Origin: an uncultured beta proteobacterium
GTDB lineage: Bacteria > Pseudomonadota > Gammaproteobacteria > Burkholderiales > Burkholderiaceae_C
DNA: 8,822 nt
Reading direction: 5' to 3'
NCBI GenBank assembly: GCA_903944555.1
Contig: CAJASG010000384.1
Span: 1-8,822 of the forward strand
A program made the position numbers and the translations under genes. Position 1 is the stretch's first letter. Each line of letters starts with the position of its first letter. Under the pieces are notes generated by a model. That model saw only the letters and a program-made list of their open reading frames with translations. It ran no database searches and was not told the origin of the DNA. Shown here in pieces: positions 7,200-8,822 of this stretch.

Positions 7200-8012
7200 T
7201 TAAACCACAGTTGCGAGCCTCTGGACAAGGTCGACATACTGGGCGACAGGCACTTCTTCCGCACGTCGTTGCACGTCAAACGTGCCGCCAAATGCCTTTT
7301 CTTCCAGCCAGCGCCCCAGGGTATGGCGCAGCAATTTGCGCCTTTGACTAAAGGCCACCTGCACCAATTCGCTTAAAAGCTTCACATCCAATACCGGCGG
7401 CACCTCCAGCGGCAACATGCGTACGACCGCGCTATTCACCCGGGGGGGAGGATCAAAACTCTCGGGGGGCACCAACAACACATTCTCCATGGCGTAGCGC
7501 CACTGCAGCATAACGCTCAGGCGGCTGTAGTCCGAGGTGGCGGGCTTCGCCACCATGCGGTCAATCACCTCTTTTTGCAGCATGAAATGCTGGTCTTCAA
7601 TCACATCCACAAAATCCAACAAATGGAAAAGAATGGGAGTGGATATGTTGTACGGCAGGTTGCCGACCACCCTTATTTTGTGATTCGATACCGCAGAATC
7701 GCTGCCACTTGCTATTACTTCAGGAGCTGCCTGCGCACTGTGTATAAGGGAAAAATCCACTTTAAGCACGTCAGATTCAATCACCGTGAGTTGCGCATGC
7801 GCGCGCAGGCGTTTAGCCAAATCACGGTCCAGTTCGATCACGGTCAGGTGACCCAGGCGCTCGACCAACGGCTGGGTCATGGCCGCCAGACCAGGGCCAA
7901 TTTCCACCATGCACTGGCCGGGACGCGGGTCGATCGCATCGACGATGGCATCGATGATGCCCCGGTCTGTCAAAAAATGCTGGCCGAACCGTTTGCGTGC
8001 AATGTGTTTCAT
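7200..8012 (-). CDS. rsmA: 16S rRNA adenine-1518/1519 dimethyltransferase RsmA (KsgA)
   Basis: A 270-residue cytoplasmic enzyme that uses SAM to dimethylate two adjacent adenines in helix 45 at the 3' end of 16S rRNA, a late check in 30S assembly. The family opening RKRFGQHFL is at 6-14. SAM motif I is VEIGPG at 36-41, the ribose-binding acidic residue is Glu60 in VIELD, motif III is around ESD at 79-81, and the catalytic NLPY is at 118-121. The C-terminal part carries [16 protein letters not shown] (182-197) and [12 protein letters not shown] (221-232). Length is normal for the family. Compared with E. coli KsgA, the loop before NLPY (about 90-112) is longer by about a dozen residues and rich in Ser and Ala. 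It lies 20 nt after surA, in a common betaproteobacterial order. Its own Shine-Dalgarno is weak, and a 5-codon frame (ATG at 8026) ends in a TGA that overlaps its ATG. Confidence 0.97.
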   Translation of the reverse strand: MKHIARKRFGQHFLTDRGIIDAIVDAIDPRPGQCMVEIGPGLAAMTQPLVERLGHLTVIELDRDLAKRLRAHAQLTVIESDVLKVDFSLIHSAQAAPEVIASGSDSAVSNHKIRVVGNLPYNISTPILFHLLDFVDVIEDQHFMLQKEVIDRMVAKPATSDYSRLSVMLQWRYAMENVLLVPPESFDPPPRVNSAVVRMLPLEVPPVLDVKLLSELVQVAFSQRRKLLRHTLGRWLEEKAFGGTFDVQRRAEEVPVAQYVDLVQRLATVV

Positions 8013-8032
8013 GGGGTGGGCTTCATCAGACG

Positions 8033-8822
8033 CTATTGGGGAGGCTCACGCATTTCCACAAAGGCCCGGTTGCGCACATCGCGCGCCCATGTGGAAAAGG
8101 CCTCTTCAACGCGCATTTCCTTGAGCTGTGCGCGCACAGAGTCGCGCAACTCGCGGGGCGTCAAGTCAACCCGGCGACGCTCAACCAGCTGGATCAAATG
8201 CACACCAAAACGGGACACGACCGGGTTGCTGATTTCGCCCTCCGCCAGTCGATTCATCACCTCCTCAAATTCGGGGACAAACATCCCTGGCATGACCCAA
8301 CCCAAGTCCCCCCCTTGGGCGGCACTGCCGTCTTGCGAAAACTCCCGTGCCAAGCTTGCGAAATTCGCAGTGCCCGCCAGCATTTTTTTCTTGAATCCGG
8401 CCAATTGGGCCAACGCAGCGTCCTGGGTCAGTTTTGCACTGGGTCGCAACAAAATGTGCTGGGCACGTGATTGCTCAATCGTCTTGACCAGCACCGCCGG
8501 AGCACGCTTTTCAATCACCTTAAGGATGTGGAACCCGGCCCCTGAACGGACGATTTCCGACACGCCACCGACCTCGGTCTTTTGCGTGGCAAGTACAAAG
8601 GATACGGGATAGCGGTCCGCTCGGCGCAGGCCCAGCTGACCGCCGTTCGCCCGGTCTGCCGCAGAAACCGACTGCATCACCCGGACAAAATCCTCCCCGC
8701 CCCGAATGCGGTCCAGCGCTTTTTGGGCCTGTATTTGCAAAGCGGCTGCTTGCGCAGCAGAGGACTTTTCGGGAACTGCGATCAGGATTTGTGCCAAATT
8801 GATTTCCTGTGCAAACGGGTCA
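8033..8822 (-). CDS. surA: peptidyl-prolyl isomerase SurA, C-terminal part (5' end outside window)
   Basis: SurA is the periplasmic chaperone and prolyl isomerase that escorts beta-barrel proteins to the BAM complex at the outer membrane. About 262 C-terminal residues are present; the frame stays open to the window edge, so the signal peptide and N-terminal chaperone domain are missing. Two parvulin (PpiC-type rotamase) domains are seen. The first runs from [11 protein letters not shown] to [11 protein letters not shown], and the second from AQHILLRPS to [11 protein letters not shown] with [17 protein letters not shown] between. A C-terminal helix with [21 protein letters not shown] returns to the N domain, as in E. 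coli SurA. The apparent TTG start near 8797 is not real, because coding continues upstream with a matching sequence (DPFAQEI). The gene probably belongs to an lptD-surA-rsmA type cluster, with lptD expected outside the window. Confidence 0.95.
   Translation of the reverse strand, partial: DPFAQEINLAQILIAVPEKSSAAQAAALQIQAQKALDRIRGGEDFVRVMQSVSAADRANGGQLGLRRADRYPVSFVLATQKTEVGGVSEIVRSGAGFHILKVIEKRAPAVLVKTIEQSRAQHILLRPSAKLTQDAALAQLAGFKKKMLAGTANFASLAREFSQDGSAAQGGDLGWVMPGMFVPEFEEVMNRLAEGEISNPVVSRFGVHLIQLVERRRVDLTPRELRDSVRAQLKEMRVEEAFSTWARDVRNRAFVEMREPPQ

Noticed and set aside
7575..8612. Long open frame of 345 codons on the + strand
   Set aside because: It lies antisense to rsmA and surA, both firmly identified, and its product shows no known motif; it is a shadow of GC-rich coding sequence.

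Overview
The window looks like chromosomal DNA from a betaproteobacterium, most likely of the Comamonadaceae/Rhodoferax-Polaromonas type. This is inferred from the style of the SurA, RsmA, barstar and PAS-kinase proteins, the surA-rsmA gene order and a moderately high GC content; no species marker is visible. It holds six well-supported genes, one of them partial, in two opposed blocks. There is no rRNA, tRNA, CRISPR array, insertion sequence or phage gene.

The left block (about 1-3125) reads on the + strand. A strong terminator at 130-165 closes an upstream unit that lies mostly outside the window. Then comes a two-gene unit: a Sec-exported guanyl-specific ribonuclease of the RNase Sa/T1/barnase superfamily, and 41 nt downstream a barstar-family inhibitor, which forms a toxin-immunity pair. 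Behind barstar lies a stretch of about 220 nt with a perfect 10-bp inverted repeat, two consecutive hairpins with the same loop sequence, and a nine-T terminator. This is either a long structured 3' UTR or an unannotated small RNA. A soluble two-PAS histidine kinase without a receiver domain follows.

The right block (3133-8822) reads on the - strand as one tight run: surA (cut by the window edge), rsmA, a PhnD-like periplasmic binding protein and a 1051-residue membrane hybrid histidine kinase, with gaps of 20, 41 and 12 nt. surA and rsmA are the usual outer-membrane chaperone and 16S rRNA methylase pair. The binding protein has no transporter genes beside it and is directly followed by a kinase with a periplasmic sensing loop. 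The pair is therefore best read as a ligand-receptor module for signalling rather than uptake.

The two kinase genes converge with only 7 bp between their stop codons and no clear terminator, so their transcripts probably overlap at the 3' ends. The points most worth a second look are the binding protein-kinase module, the structured RNA after barstar, and the unusual extra cysteine pair in the ribonuclease.
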